Under the pieces are notes generated by a model that was not told where the DNA came from, ran no database searches, and saw only the letters and a list, made by a program, of their open reading frames with translations. A DNA stretch of 64,000 nt. Source: Aplectana chamaeleonis. Taxonomy: Eukaryota > Nematoda > Chromadorea > Rhabditida > Cosmocercidae. Made by a program: the position numbers and the translations under genes. The stretch lies in assembly GCA_029168955.1 (NCBI GenBank), contig JAPDOI010000896.1, positions 124,001 to 188,000 of the forward strand, in the 5' to 3' direction. Below are positions 24,386 through 36,145 of the stretch, one piece after another (the first letter of the stretch is position 1; each line of letters begins with the position of its first letter).

Positions 24386-25682
24386 CACTTAAGAGACCGC
24401 CTGCTCCACGGCGAATTTCCACAGCCGACCGGTGCGCTCCACGGCTAATCGTTTCTGTGGGTGACATGTGTGGACACGCGGTCCGCTGGGAACCATTTTG
24501 ATCGGAGCAGGCTTTCTTACTTAGACAACCAGTATTCCGTTTCCACTCCACCTGAGAGTATGTCGCTCCACCAAGATCTGGAGTGAGGCCATGGTGAAGC
24601 AATGATCCACCGCTTTTTCGCGGACCTACTTTTTTTTTTATTTTGGAAGTTATTTCAGCTTCACATGCACAAGGCTGGCTACGAAATAAGCGTTTGTTTG
24701 TCGAATTCTAAATTTTCTTCGTGTTACAACTAATGGTCAGGAGTTGAGCCGTGCTAGGCCGACCCCGGGTATTGAAAATTTGAAAAATGAACGATTTTCT
24801 CAATTGTAATGCCTAATAAATCTCATGTAGAACTTTCGGCGGACTCAAATACTTTGATCTACCGGTGATCTGATGCGATCGACAGAAATTTTACTGAAGA
24901 AATCTCAAAATGGGAATCAGATTCATTATCAGCTTTTACCTCCTTCCCAATGACCACGTGAGCGAAGTCGCACCAAAACCTGAAACGTTTACAAACGGAT
25001 AACGAACAACAGACGCCAGCAAAGCTTTAGAAAACTGTGAAATATACACCACTTCATTGTTCAGCGCCTCCAAATACACCCCGTAGTCAAATTTCAATAA
25101 AATCTTAAGCACTGAACTATTTCTAGGTTTTTACCCCTTTTCCCCCAAGTTACCCTCCACTCGAAATTTAGCGAAAATTTAAACAAAGTTGACCAATGGC
25201 TAATATACCGCAGTCGAATGAAATTTGATTGGAAATCGAAAAGTAAACACTAGACCCTTGTGCAGCAACTCGAATAACAAGGTAGTAAAATTTGAAACGA
25301 TGACCTTCTACAGTTATTTCAAATAGATGGCACTACTATTTAGGCAATCAACCATAGAACATCAGTTCCGTGATAGGCATCATTGATAACCCTTCTTAGC
25401 CAAATTTGGAACGATTTCTTTCCCGCCAAAGGAGTTCAAAAAATCGAAAAGTGTCATTTATGGAGATGGTTGTAAAACTTCTAGGAACACTCAAAATGTT
25501 TGACCACTGTGAGTGTAAATAGGTTACATTATAAAGAACCTATCCGTAATTAAGAAAGACTCCACGCCATAGGAATATAAAAAATATTAGAAGTTTTATG
25601 GCGTGGGTGCGCAGTGTGGACACGCGGTCCGAGGGGCAAAACAGCCGTGGGTGCGCAGTGTGGACACGCGGTCTCTAAAGTG
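24386..25682. mobile_element. TTAA-flanked element, CACTTWAGAGACCGC termini (piggyBac-like)
   Basis: TTAA at 24382-24385 and 25683-25686 flanks inverted ends CACTTAAGAGACCGC and GCGGTCTCTAAAGTG. The right subterminal region carries GTGTGGACACGCGGTC twice, and the left has it once (24470). A TTAA site with CCCTTT-like CACTTT ends fits piggyBac. About 1.3 kb, without a visible transposase frame. Confidence 0.75.
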
Positions 25683-25700
25683 TTAACTACTAGTAGCGAG

Positions 25701-25992
25701 TATACTTTGACCGAATCGAATGATTCGAATATTCATTCGACTAGAAAATTCGACTTCGAATAGTCGAATTTTTAGAAAGTTGTCAATTTCAATACATAAT
25801 TCGAGAAAACCGAATATTCGGAAATTGCAAATTCCCGAATTATTCGAAAACCGACTACTCGAAAAGTGCCGATTTCGCGAATGATTCGAAAATCGAATGT
25901 TCAGAAGAGTACAAATTTCCGAATTATTCGAAAGACTCAAGTTTCGAATTATTCGAAAAGTATTCGAAAAAAATTGAAAATCTATAAGCATA
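25701..25992. mobile_element. hAT-like MITE, TTCGAA-rich, 8-bp target duplication
   Basis: It starts TATACTTTGACCGAATCG and ends CTATAAGCATA, with the exact duplication GTAGCGAG at 25693-25700 and 25993-26000. The interior consists of degenerate ATTCGAA units. It is related to the 5202-5396 MITE by TATA...GACCGAAT-type ends. Confidence 0.75.
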
Positions 25993-26233
25993 GTAGCGAG
26001 CAGGGTGTGCGTAAATGAGATTTCAAATATCGTAAATCGTAAAACGTAATTACGACAAAACCACCATAAATCGTAAACCGTAAATCGTAAATCGTAAACA
26101 GCAAATAATAACTATAATCACTTAAAATATTATTACTATGTGTTGAAACAGAGAGAAACTACTCTACTGTCTACCGTTTCACGTACTAAGTAACTTATTA
26201 GATTGCATTCAGTATTTGACAACTAACCACGTT

Positions 26234-26541
26234 TAAGGGTATGGCTTACTTTGTCGCTGTCATCAGCGACAGTGCATGTAAATCTAGCACAAATCGCGGC
26301 AAGACCCGCATCGAAGCACCGAGATCGGTTGTCGTAGGAACAGTTATTGCGCTGTGAGCCGCAGCGGCGTGTCGCGGAGGGCTGATACATGCTACTGCTG
26401 AAGCCTGTAGCTGCCGCTGTTCAGCGCACTGCCAATGCGACAGATCCTAAAAGGCGCGGAGTGCTCCGGGACAGACAGGTCGTTGTCGCTGTGCACAGCG
26501 ACCGCCTGACCGTATCTCGTAGAAGTATACCATACCCCTAA
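26234..26541. mobile_element. MITE with GGGTATGG termini
   Basis: The inverted ends AAGGGTATGGCTTACTT and AGTATACCATACCCCT enclose about 300 bp with palindromic GTCGCTGTCATCAGCGAC and GTGCACAGCGACC units. It lies inside hAT-like element C. Confidence 0.62.
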
Positions 26542-27788
26542 TGGCACCTCGCCTTACCCTGGGTATTTCTCTGATTTTTCACTTATCACTCATTCTACAA
26601 CTTCGTCCCAGATCTTGAGAAACCCGCCTGTCCTCGAATCAGCTGTCCGCGTATCTGCTGAGCAACCGGGACACAATTATACTCCGGTAGTGCCTCTCCC
26701 GAAACGCTAACACCGTTGAAAGCGTAAAACGAAGGTTAAAATGACCGTATTTGAACGATTCTCAACAAACCAATTCGAGAACTCCCCTCCAATTTGCTAG
26801 CGAAACCGCAACACCGATTATACAGTCGGTAAGAATCGCACTGATATGTATTTTGAGTTCCCTACTGAATGTTGAAACTCAAACTCAGTGCACGAACGTT
26901 AAAATACATGGCCCCGAAGCTCGCGCCATCGCTTCTATAGAAATCGCAAGTATCAGTCCGATCCGTGGCAACTCTGTCTAGAGCACAGTAATCGGTCGTC
27001 CTGCTCGAGTTATTTTTTCCTACTATCCACCATAAATCCCTTTCAGAATCGTAGCCTTATGGTGACGATGCTGTAGGATTATTGTTAAAGGCAAACGTAA
27101 GCACAAAAACACTCTCTAACTTTTTGCCGCTTGGCGTAGTTTTGAGTCCCCTTAATTAAGAGAGTATAGCCAAAGCGCCTCATCCAAACAGCACATTGCA
27201 TTTGTGAGAGAGATGAAGGGAGTTCAGAAAGAGCCGAAAACTAGCGCTCAAGCCTTTTCTGAGGGTACGCTTGCTGCGGACGAAAGAAATTGATTGGAGA
27301 AACGATTTGAGGCTTTGAACTTCTGGGGTAAAGATGAACGCTCCTTTTGTTAATTTTTTTGTAGACTCTGAGTAGGCGTAATCTGAAAAAGAGCCGGGCC
27401 AGGAGCATTATTTGAAGAAAAATTTTAGTCCAGATTAGACTGACCCTAAATCTAGATTATAGGAATTTTCAGGACAGTTGAGTCTTCATAAAAAACACTA
27501 CCGAAAACGAAGCTCCTTGTAAAGAGTGCTTCCTAGGAGCTGCATCGCGTCGTAGACGGCGGCTAGCGAGAAGTGCGTGGCGCGCAACGCGGATCTGTTA
27601 TCCAGCGCCTCCATCTCCAACATAAACGTGTGTCTCGCGTTATGATAGAATCACATCAAAGAAGTGCGATAACGGAATCGCGCTGCAGTCACACGCTTGG
27701 GTTGGTCCCATCTCCTGACCAAACACAGTATACGCAATGTGGGATTAGAGCAGGTCAATTGGAGATCGCTTGCAATTTACTTCCATTG

Positions 27789-28125
27789 CATGTCATTCGA
27801 ATTGTAGAAAGAAAAATTTCCTCTGCAAAAAAAAATCATATTTTGTCCCCTTCTCACTTATGCCATTGTTATGCATCTTCTTTTTACTTTAACAAAGAAT
27901 CATTCACATACGTGTATATGTATGTTTCTTTATTTCCACAATAAAGTCATTTGAATGAATGAATGAATGTCATTCGAATTAGAAAGAAAATTTCTCTGCA
28001 AAAAATCATATTTTGTCCTCTTCTCACTTATGCCATTGTTATGCATCTTTTTTTTTACTTTAACAAAGAATTCATTCACATACGTGTGTATATGTATGTT
28101 TCTTTTATTTCCACAATAAAGTCGT
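27789..28125. repeat. Tandem duplication of about 178 bp
   Basis: TGTCATTCGAATT...TCATATTTTGTCC...CATACGTGT...CACAATAAAGTC occurs at 27789-27950 and again at 27968-28125, separated by TGAA iterations. Each ends with AATAAA, so it may be a duplicated 3' end of an older transcript or element. Not coding. Confidence 0.78.
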
Positions 28126-28399
28126 TGAATGAGATGGACCAGATGAACATTTTATTTACGAAAATTACGATTTACGGTCCGAAATGTCGTAAATCGTAAT
28201 CTCGTCCCAAATACGAGACCAAAAAACACCGTAAATCGTAAAATCGTGAATCGTAAACCGTAATTACGCACACCCCTGGTCGCGAGAGTCCATCTCTTCG
28301 CAAAGGTACTCCATTTTGCATCATTCCGGACTACGCTAAAATGAAGCTTTTCAAATCAAGTAATAAATAGACGACTGTGTGACTAAGCAGTAGAGTGTT

Positions 28400-30050
28400 G
28401 TCTCGCATAAGGACGTCATTATTAAAACAATATAAGCGTCGGCATGGGTCCTGATGAGACTTTGCGTTTTACTTATTGAAGGTTGGCGGCGAAAACTCGG
28501 GGCCATATGCTATAATCGTGAGATGCACCGATTCTCTTGCACCAACCTCCAAAGAGGAGTGCAAAGTCTCCCATTAGGATCCACGCCGATGTCAGTTTTT
28601 CCCTAGAAAATTTGGTTGAGAGGATCCAATTTCTCTGTTCCGGTTAGATTAGAACCGAAATAGAGCAAAGCCTCATTGTAAAGTTTCTTAAGGAGATAAA
28701 CCTCCTTTCGATTGGTGACGTCATTAGGCGGCTGATGCTTTACTGGGATGGTAATATCAGGTCTACGGGATGTTGATAGGATGTGAACGCGGAATTGGGG
28801 ATGAAGACTCTCCTCCGATGGGATGTCTACAGCAAAAGCGTTTCCGCGGATAGGTTGTCTACGGCACCATGGAGGGAGGCGACGGGCTGTTCTCGAAGGG
28901 CGATCTCTGCCCTTTCCGGATGTTTACAGGAAGCATTGTGCGGCGGAGGGTGACATCATCAACCCGTGTCCTGTAGACAACGGCGAACGTCTGAGTCGAC
29001 GCAGACCGAGTTGTTGTCCACAGGACGTCAATCCGGGATGTCTACGGCTGCGCAGGTCGATGGGCTGTTCTACAGAACATTCGCGGGAGGGGCGGTGGCA
29101 GCGGTCCATCAATCCGATGTATCACGAAGATCAGTGCCGTCCAAGTTCTCATTTTCGGTTATATGAGATTTGCAATTAGTTTTATTTTTTTGATGATGTG
29201 AGACTTCTATGGTAATTGCTTTTTTTATTATAAAGAGATCTGTGATTCGTTTTTTTAATAACGTCTTCCCCGTGGAAGGGGTGTTGGTGGCATGCCGAGG
29301 AAGAACTGCATACTCTTCAGAGCGGAGTTCCCGTGATGGACCCGAAGGTTTCTGTGGTTTTACGGAGCTTTCAGCAACTGCCTTCGTAGGCAGATTTTTG
29401 ATTTTTTCCCATCCCTTTATGTGTGTCATTTGCGTCATTTTTAGGTTGTTTGTCAGGAATCTCTGATCATTTCCGGGGTGTTCATTTACCCTGATTCCCA
29501 TCCATGTTATTTGCAATACTCAAGGAAAGGTGAAATGTAGCGAGATGAAAAAATTGTATGGAATTTAAAAGAATAAGCGTGAAGTTAGCCGATATCACCT
29601 TTTCTGGTTTAACAAAGGAAGCCGTTTTAGTGTAGTCCTGGGATCAGTGAGAAATGGAGTATGTACCTTGCCGGAGCTCTGGGAAATGTAAGCGTGCCGA
29701 ATGCGTGTCGGATATGTATCCAACTCGAGTGACCACTCCCCATTGAAAGAGTGTATTGCGGTGGGACACGTGCTTCAAAAAGCAACGCGTGCTGCAAGAA
29801 TTATGTACCGTAGGAGCACGTGTTACCTGCGCAAGACTAGTCCAGCGTTATCGTAGCTGCACATCAGCACGCGACGCGCCCGGCACACCGACATGCGACT
29901 CAGGCCAGCTCTCAGCCGGAAGAGCACCCTATCTGGAGCCGCGATTGGTTGGACCGAGGTCTCCAGCGGCTATGGGCAAGCAAAGCACCGCAAACTAGTG
30001 TAATTGAACCAGCGAGAAGGCTGCCGGCAGCTGTGTCCCGCCTCAAAGAG
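28400..30050. repeat. Segmental repeat block, related to 22.9-24.1 kb and 31.6-33.0 kb
   Basis: 28400-28680 matches 31600-31850 (CCTAATGAGACTTTGCG, GGATCCACGCC, TCCAATTTCTCTGTTCCG). 28740-29000 matches 32755-33000 (GGTAATATCAGGTCTAC, GATGTCTACAGCAAAAGCG). 29100-30030 matches 23250-24090. 28285-28345 is an inverted match of 23735-23790. Several long frames lie here, but they are not conserved between copies. Confidence 0.75.
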
Positions 30051-30469
30051 TTTTTCGCATTCTTTCCATTTTTTGGGAAATCCTTTTTCATCGGAAGTTG
30101 AATGTGTATCATGCACGCATTGAAAGTTTTATTTGTCAGGGCACAATGTGCTGTAATCTGAAACACTATAAGAGCACGTGCTCCCCTAGCAGCTTGTTCT
30201 CTGACTGTGCTCCTAACCGCCTTGTCCTCGGGTTTGGATGCATATTCGGCGCGCATTGAATACGGCGATAATAAATCTGCGGAGGATGTTCTTGCTACTA
30301 GTAGCGGAAAATGTGAGTGACTCCGGTATAATCGTAGCCTGCTCTAGACTCACTCTGAAAGAAGTTATGAAGCTGTTTTGTTATAGCTTCGCGGCAAGGT
30401 GCAAGGAGAATACCCACCATGGAGAATTTTTGAGGTGTTTTTTCTAGAAATTCTTTCTCCGGATACTGC

Positions 30470-31350
30470 GATAAACGATGTACTGCTGAACACGAATCCT
30501 GAAGGTTCGCTTGTCGGAATTTATAGGTTTACTGTAGGTTACGGTAGGTAACATAAATTATTCAGGAGGCAGAACTTAATAGTTTGAAAACACAGACAAA
30601 TGGACACCGAATTCGTATTCAGCACCCCAAAAAACCCCTGTACATAGAAACTTTGAGACAAATCTGTGACATTGATCGAACTACCGTATACTATAGCTGT
30701 ACATTTTCGAAAAAATTTCGAACGAACGAAAATTGAAAAAAAATCGTTCGACGACATTTTGAACGAACGGAGATTTGAAAAAATTACGTTCGACGAATTT
30801 TCGAACAAACGAAAAAATATCTGAAAATTTTCTTTCAAAAATTTCTGTTCGTGTATTGCAACTATACCGTATACCCAACGTAATCTATCGTAAGCTGTAT
30901 CCAAAAATCCATTAAACTGACATCAGATTCGTGTTGAGCACTTTAAATAAACCCCAAAAGAACGATTTGAGCCACATCTTTTTGTCACATTCCAGAAATC
31001 GTCGAAAGTCGATTTTGCCGTCAAATTTTTTTCTGCCGGTGGGAAGCTTTGGACAATTTTAGTCTGAACTTAAGAAAAACCACGGAGGTAAACCTCAGAT
31101 TCATGATCAGCACCACAAATCACCCCCAGGTTGAATTTTTTAAGTCAAATCTGGGAGAAAAAAAATTTTCAACGCTTTCTGGTACCCCGTAATTGGATAC
31201 TAATTGAATGCTGAACCGAAAATTCATACAAGTCAAGAACGCCATCCAGTGCTGCACATTAGCTCGGAGAATGCGCTTTCTTACCCAAACTTTTGCCTCA
31301 GGGGGCTGAGTGCGCCTTTGGGCCCTGAACACGATTATGAGGTCTGTTTC
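30470..31350 (-). repeat. Copy of the modular CACGAATCTG repeat family
   Basis: On the minus strand it carries TACGGTAGTT, GATTTGTCTCAAAGTTT, GGGGTGCTGAATACGAATTC and the other modules of the family that forms the arms of the 2643-6521 foldback. It is AT-rich and non-coding. Confidence 0.65.
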
Positions 31351-31599
31351 TCGATTACTTCACTTAAAATATAATGGCTTTTTTCGAGAGGTACAATCAA
31401 GGTCACAAAAAATCGGAGAAAAAAAACTGCTATAACGTTTTCCAGGGTGACTCTGGGAAAAGGCAGCTATAAAGGGCATATTTGGACTCTACGTCCATAA
31501 CTGGCTCTACTGAACAGTATATTTCATTTTGGAATGGATTTGTAGTAACTTTATAATATAGTTCATATGGGAAGCAGTAGTGAGTGTTTGTCCGCATAA

Positions 31600-33010
31600 A
31601 GGACATCAATATTAAAATAATGTAATCGTCGGTATAGATCCTAATGAGACTTTGCGTTTGCACTCTCGAAGGTTGGCGCGAACTCGGTGTCATATGCTAT
31701 TACGTAGGGTGCACCGAGTTTGCGCCAACCTCCCAAAGAAAAGGAACAGAAAAGACTTTATTAGGATCCACGCCAATGTTAGTTTTTCTCTCAGAAAATT
31801 TGATTGAGAGGGTCCAATTTCTCTGTTCCGCTTAGATTGAGAAACTGAAATAAGGAAAATCGGGCCCCATCATCAAGATTTCGAAAGAAGGCATACCGCC
31901 GTTTAAAAGGCAGCATACACGCCTCACAAACGTGGTGCGAGATACGCGGCCACGCCCGCGCAACCCCTACCATGTCGTCAAATCCGTTTGAAGCGCCAAA
32001 AACCATCCAGGATGGCTTAATATCACTCTGGTTCCGAGCCGGATTTACTCAGTTCTCCTCCACGCATTGCCTTGTGCGGAGCGAAGGTAGAGACAGTTGG
32101 AAATTGTGGGGAGAAGGGGAGACGCAGCGTAGCGCACACAGACGCACGCGACGAACGGGAATAAATCACACTGCCCGGAACTTCAGGATATACTTGGCAA
32201 TTTTGAGCAATCTTGCTCTTCCCATTCCAGTGTTTTCCCACCCATTCGAGTACGAGAATGAGAAAAGAAACTTGAGAAGAACTTATGTGATAAGTTAGAG
32301 TGATAGCATTACCAAGTATGGAATGCACGAGAGAAACAACATTTCAAAAAAGTCAGCCGAAGTAGAGAGGCGGCATTCTCAAAAAATGGACGAGAGGATT
32401 AATCGGTATGCAGACATGTTACATTCAAGCAAATCAAGCCTTATTTTCTACTCGTGCGCTCCCATGAGTTCAGTATGCTATCACTCTATCTTATCACATG
32501 TTTTCTCATGTTTCGTTTCTAATTCTCGTGTACTCGGGAATGGGTGGGAAGTACAGACGTAGAAGGCAAGATTGCTCAAACATTCTTATCTTACATATTG
32601 TCATCCTGGATGGTTTTGACGCTTCATACGTCGTAGACGACGTGAGTAGGAGCCGTGCGGTCCCTCATTGTATGCTGTTATCTCCACCATGTTCGTGGGA
32701 GTGTGTATGCTGCTTAAGGGGTGACACGTCATAAAGCGGTTGGATGCTTGCACCGGGATGGTAATATCAGGTCTACAGGATGTTGATAGGATGTGAACGC
32801 TGGAGATCGGGGATGGAGACCCTCCTCCGATGGGATGTCTACAGCAAAAGCGTTCCCGCGGATAGGTTGTCTACGGCACCAAGGAGGGGGGGGGCGACAG
32901 GCAGTTCTCGAGGGGCGATCCATGCCCCTTTTGGATGTCTACAGGGAGCATTGCGTGAGGTGACATCTCATTCGTGTCCTGTGGACAACAGCAAACGTCT
33001 GAGTAGTTCT
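31600..33010. repeat. Segmental repeat copy interrupted by a TTAA-type foldback
   Basis: 31600-31860 and 32755-33010 are collinear with 28400-28680 and 28740-29000. The 31907-32713 element lies between them, so it was probably inserted into this copy after the duplication. Confidence 0.7.
31907..32713. mobile_element. TTAA-type foldback, AAGGCAGCATACACGC termini
   Basis: TTAA at 31903-31906 and 32714-32717 flanks AAGGCAGCATACACGCCTC and a right end GTGTGTATGCTGC. The arms fold back over several hundred bases: ACTTATGTGATAAGTTAGAG near 32280 against CTATCTTATCACATG near 32485, and GATGGCTTAATATC/GATGGTTTTGACGC. Non-coding. Confidence 0.75.
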
Positions 33011-33820
33011 TAGTGAAATTTACTGCTGTTGATCGCGTGCGTATTCTGCGTCTTCTTCCCCCCCCCCACACCTTCTCGCTGTCTTTCCCCTTGCTCCTCA
33101 CGCGCACACACAAGAACAAACTAAATCCAGCTTCGGAAGAGAGGACAAATTGCTCTTAAGGCAAGGATCATACTTTCCGCAGTTGTACTTATTAAGCATG
33201 GATATTCGGCCTTACGCCCTTTTGATACATTTGGGGTGGTGGTCGTCATGTTTCTCAGCCGTAGGAGAGGCAAGGGAAAGCGGGAGGAACGGAGTGCCTG
33301 ATCGGACGAAACGTGGTCCTCGTCTAGTCGCGCGCTTCGATCCTGCTCCGTTTCCCCCAAATCTCTTGCGACTGGGAAACATTACGACCACCACCTATGT
33401 AGCTGCGGCAAATGCCGCACTTTGAGCTACGGTTTTCGGGACTCGAATTTGACTAACTATTGGAAAAATCAAATATTTCAGTTTTCCGAATTTACAGAAT
33501 ATGAAAAAACTGGATAAATTAAAATTTCGATTGAATCGCATACTCGAAAAACCGAATATTCTAGAATCCCGAATGAATCGAATATGGGAAAACTGAAAAA
33601 TTTGGAATGAACCGACTATTTGAAAAAAATTAATATTTCAGTTTCCCGAACCAATTGAATATCAGGCCGCGAGTGGCGTAGTAGCAGGATTCGCTGTTTC
33701 ACGACCCAAGCTCCTATCCTCCCACGAAGGTCAAGCAAAGCCAGCCAGCTGTGGTATAGAACCTGCAAATACATTCAAGACTCCTCTCGGTTTTGAAAGT
33801 CGAGTGTGCGGCGCATCTTT
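33011..33820. other. Region without a recognised gene
   Basis: C-rich run at 33058, then GC-moderate DNA with inverted blocks, then (33440-33660) AT-rich DNA with ATCGAATAT and CCGAATAT iterations like those of the TTCGAA MITEs. Similar motifs recur at 34745-34800, on the other side of the TTAA foldback. Confidence 0.4.
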
Positions 33821-33824
33821 TTAA

Positions 33825-34715
33825 AGGCACAGGACAATCTTGGTGAAATTATTTAATGGTATTTTTTATGCCTATCTTGGTGCGGGTAACACGCTGATCA
33901 CAGTGTAGCATCTCTGAAATCGCCCAAGACCCCCTATGAACAGGAGTTACGGCTCCTTAAAGGCACACAGTCCAAGTTTCAGGTGCGAAATCGGAGATTT
34001 CCATATAATTGGGTGAAGTAGATCCACCCCATATAGTACCTGCCAAGTGCGAGTTCTCGATTCCCTCCGGAATAATTTTTCCATCCATTTAGCCGCTATC
34101 GAGTTCGGAAATCCGGTAGGGGTGTGGCCCATGGTGGTGTGCGAGGGAGGTCGGGCCTGTATCTCGCTTATTTGAAGGAATTGAGATCTTCCACTTGGCA
34201 TGTGTTATACGGGAGGGGTCTACTACACAATCAAATGAAAATCACAAAATTCATGTCTGAGGATATGAATTTTGAGATTTTCGTGAAATTGTGTTGAAGA
34301 CCCCTCCTGTATAACATGTGCCAAATACGAGACCTTAACTCCTCCAAATAAGCGAGATATAAACGACCACCACGGGCCCGACCCCCTCCAGCCACCACCA
34401 CGGGCCCGGCCCCTTCCTCATTTTCGATGTCAATAGCGGCTAGATAAGTCGATGATTTTCAACCATGTCGTCGTTCTTCACTTCCTTCCCGATCTATCTC
34501 CTCATCCTGTTTTGCTCTCGTGCCGCGACTGCGAATCAAGAGAAGTACAGGTCGGAGACAACTCGTCCACCAAATTTTTGCAGGTATATTCAAGGAGCCA
34601 TATCTCCGTTCGTACGGGTCTTGGGCGATTTCAGAGATACCATTGTGATCAGAGAGTGGCTCTGTCCAAGATAAGTATGAAATCTGAAAAACAATTGTTT
34701 GGGTGTCCTGTGCCT
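33825..34715. mobile_element. TTAA-flanked foldback, AGGCACAGGACA termini
   Basis: TTAA at 33821-33824 and 34716-34719 flanks AGGCACAGGACA and TGTCCTGTGCCT. The arms are complementary over most of the element, meeting near 34265 (ATGAATTTTGAGATTTTCGTG). A single, decayed arm-like copy lies at 47340-47760. No coding capacity. Confidence 0.85.
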
Positions 34716-35369
34716 TTAAGGACTGAAGATGCCAGGTCTTTATCTTTTACCTTCAATCGAATATTCGAAAAATCGAAATTTGAAGTTTCCTAATGAATCG
34801 AATAATAAATTTCTTTTTAGTTTTTTGATCGGTCTTAACAAGGAAATGCCCAGACCTGATTACCAGAACTACCCATGTAGCCATGTTTTTCCGATCGACT
34901 ACTGGTCTATGTACCTTCTGGGTACTCCCAAAAACGCTATTTTAGCTGCCCGAGTGATAGTTTCAGGAAATTTAGTTTTCTATAAAAAAATCATGAATAA
35001 TCTTATTTTTCTATTAAAAGAATTCAAAAAAATTCCAAGCTTTTCTCATTGTCAGGGGGCTGATTTGGGGCTCTGAACACGAATATGGGGCCCGTTTTTA
35101 GTATTGTGAACGATCACGGTAGTTTACAGCTCATAAATGTTGACATACCTACAGAGTTTGTAACATTTCAGCTCATAATTTTTGCTTTTACCATCACTCG
35201 GGCTGCTAAAATATTGTTTTTACGAGTACCCCGAAGGTGGCTGTTCAGAAAAAAAAACGGCCACATAGGTGGTGCTGGGAACCAGGTGTGGTCATTCTTT
35301 TGTAATTCTAGAGCTCATCGAGCTAACAGATGTAGGATCGATATTTATGCTGGGCACTGCGTGGTGTAA

Positions 35370-36145
35370 AGTATGAGCCCTACCTAATATTTACCACATT
35401 TCTGCAGACGAATTCGCTAACCTCATTAGTGCCTTCTTTCCGAGCTGCGGCTCGCTAAGGAGCGTCACTTTTCACTGAACTTCTATTATACAATTTTGTG
35501 GGATGCAAGTGCTGATTACTGTTACCCTCACTTGTCACGTTACCCCAACCCTTTAGTTACACGCTTCACAACAATCATGCGGCCCGGTTTACAAGCTTGG
35601 ACGAATGCTAATTTCTAGGTACTGTAGTTAGCGAAATCTGTAGTCTGATTAGAGCACGGAAACTCGCGCTTGGAGAGGTTTTATGTTATTTCGTTGATGA
35701 ATTTAAGGTTTTTTTGTTAAATGTTTGATTGTCACAGAAATTTTTTCCTTATTTCATTTATGCGTGATTGAATCGCAATGAGCTCGTGCATTATTTTCTC
35801 TTGAATTCCATACAATAAGGCCGTGGTGGAGTTCATTGTCTGCTCTCGTTTTTTTTTTCATTTCATTCATCGAAACCCGCTGTCTCTGTCACTCTCCAAT
35901 GCACTCGTAAATCAAGAGGTGTCTTAGATGACGGATTGAACAGATCTACTTTGTACCTTGCTTCCTGATCTCTCTCACGGGGTGACCGCTGTTTCCTCCC
36001 AGTTTTGCACTATTTCCATCGATCGTTGCCCTGTCGTCGTGTCTCGTCTCGAAATTTCTGCGTCAACACTTCGATCTTATGTTTGTGTTGAGGACAACTG
36101 GACTAAGAACGCTGTCTCGTTCTTGTTTTTCTTCCACTGCTAAGA
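35370..36145 (+). other. Region upstream of the FAD synthase start
   Basis: There is no convincing coding sequence and no recognisable transposon end here. The sequence is T-rich with several pyrimidine runs. The last bases before the start codon, TTCTTCCACTGCTAAG, look like a splice or trans-splice acceptor. No TATA box stands out. The promoter is presumably here or further upstream, but the sequence does not show it. Confidence 0.4.

Larger units (their letters stand above)
26001..28278. mobile_element. hAT-like element C, 2.3 kb, CGTAAAT subterminal repeats
   Basis: The termini CAGGGTGTGCGTAA and TTACGCACACCCCTG are flanked by GTAGCGAG (25993-26000) and GTCGCGAG (28279-28286), one mismatch. 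Arrays of AAATCGTAAACCGT lie next to both ends (26020-26100 and 28165-28265). Inside are an inverted-repeat element (about 26234-26541, TTAAGGGTATGG ends) and a tandem duplication (27789-28125). No transposase seen. Confidence 0.87.

Noticed and set aside
28823..29179. Arg-rich frames in the segmental repeat as genes
   Set aside because: The corresponding frames in the other repeat copies are not preserved, and the sequence consists of GTCTACAG-type units.
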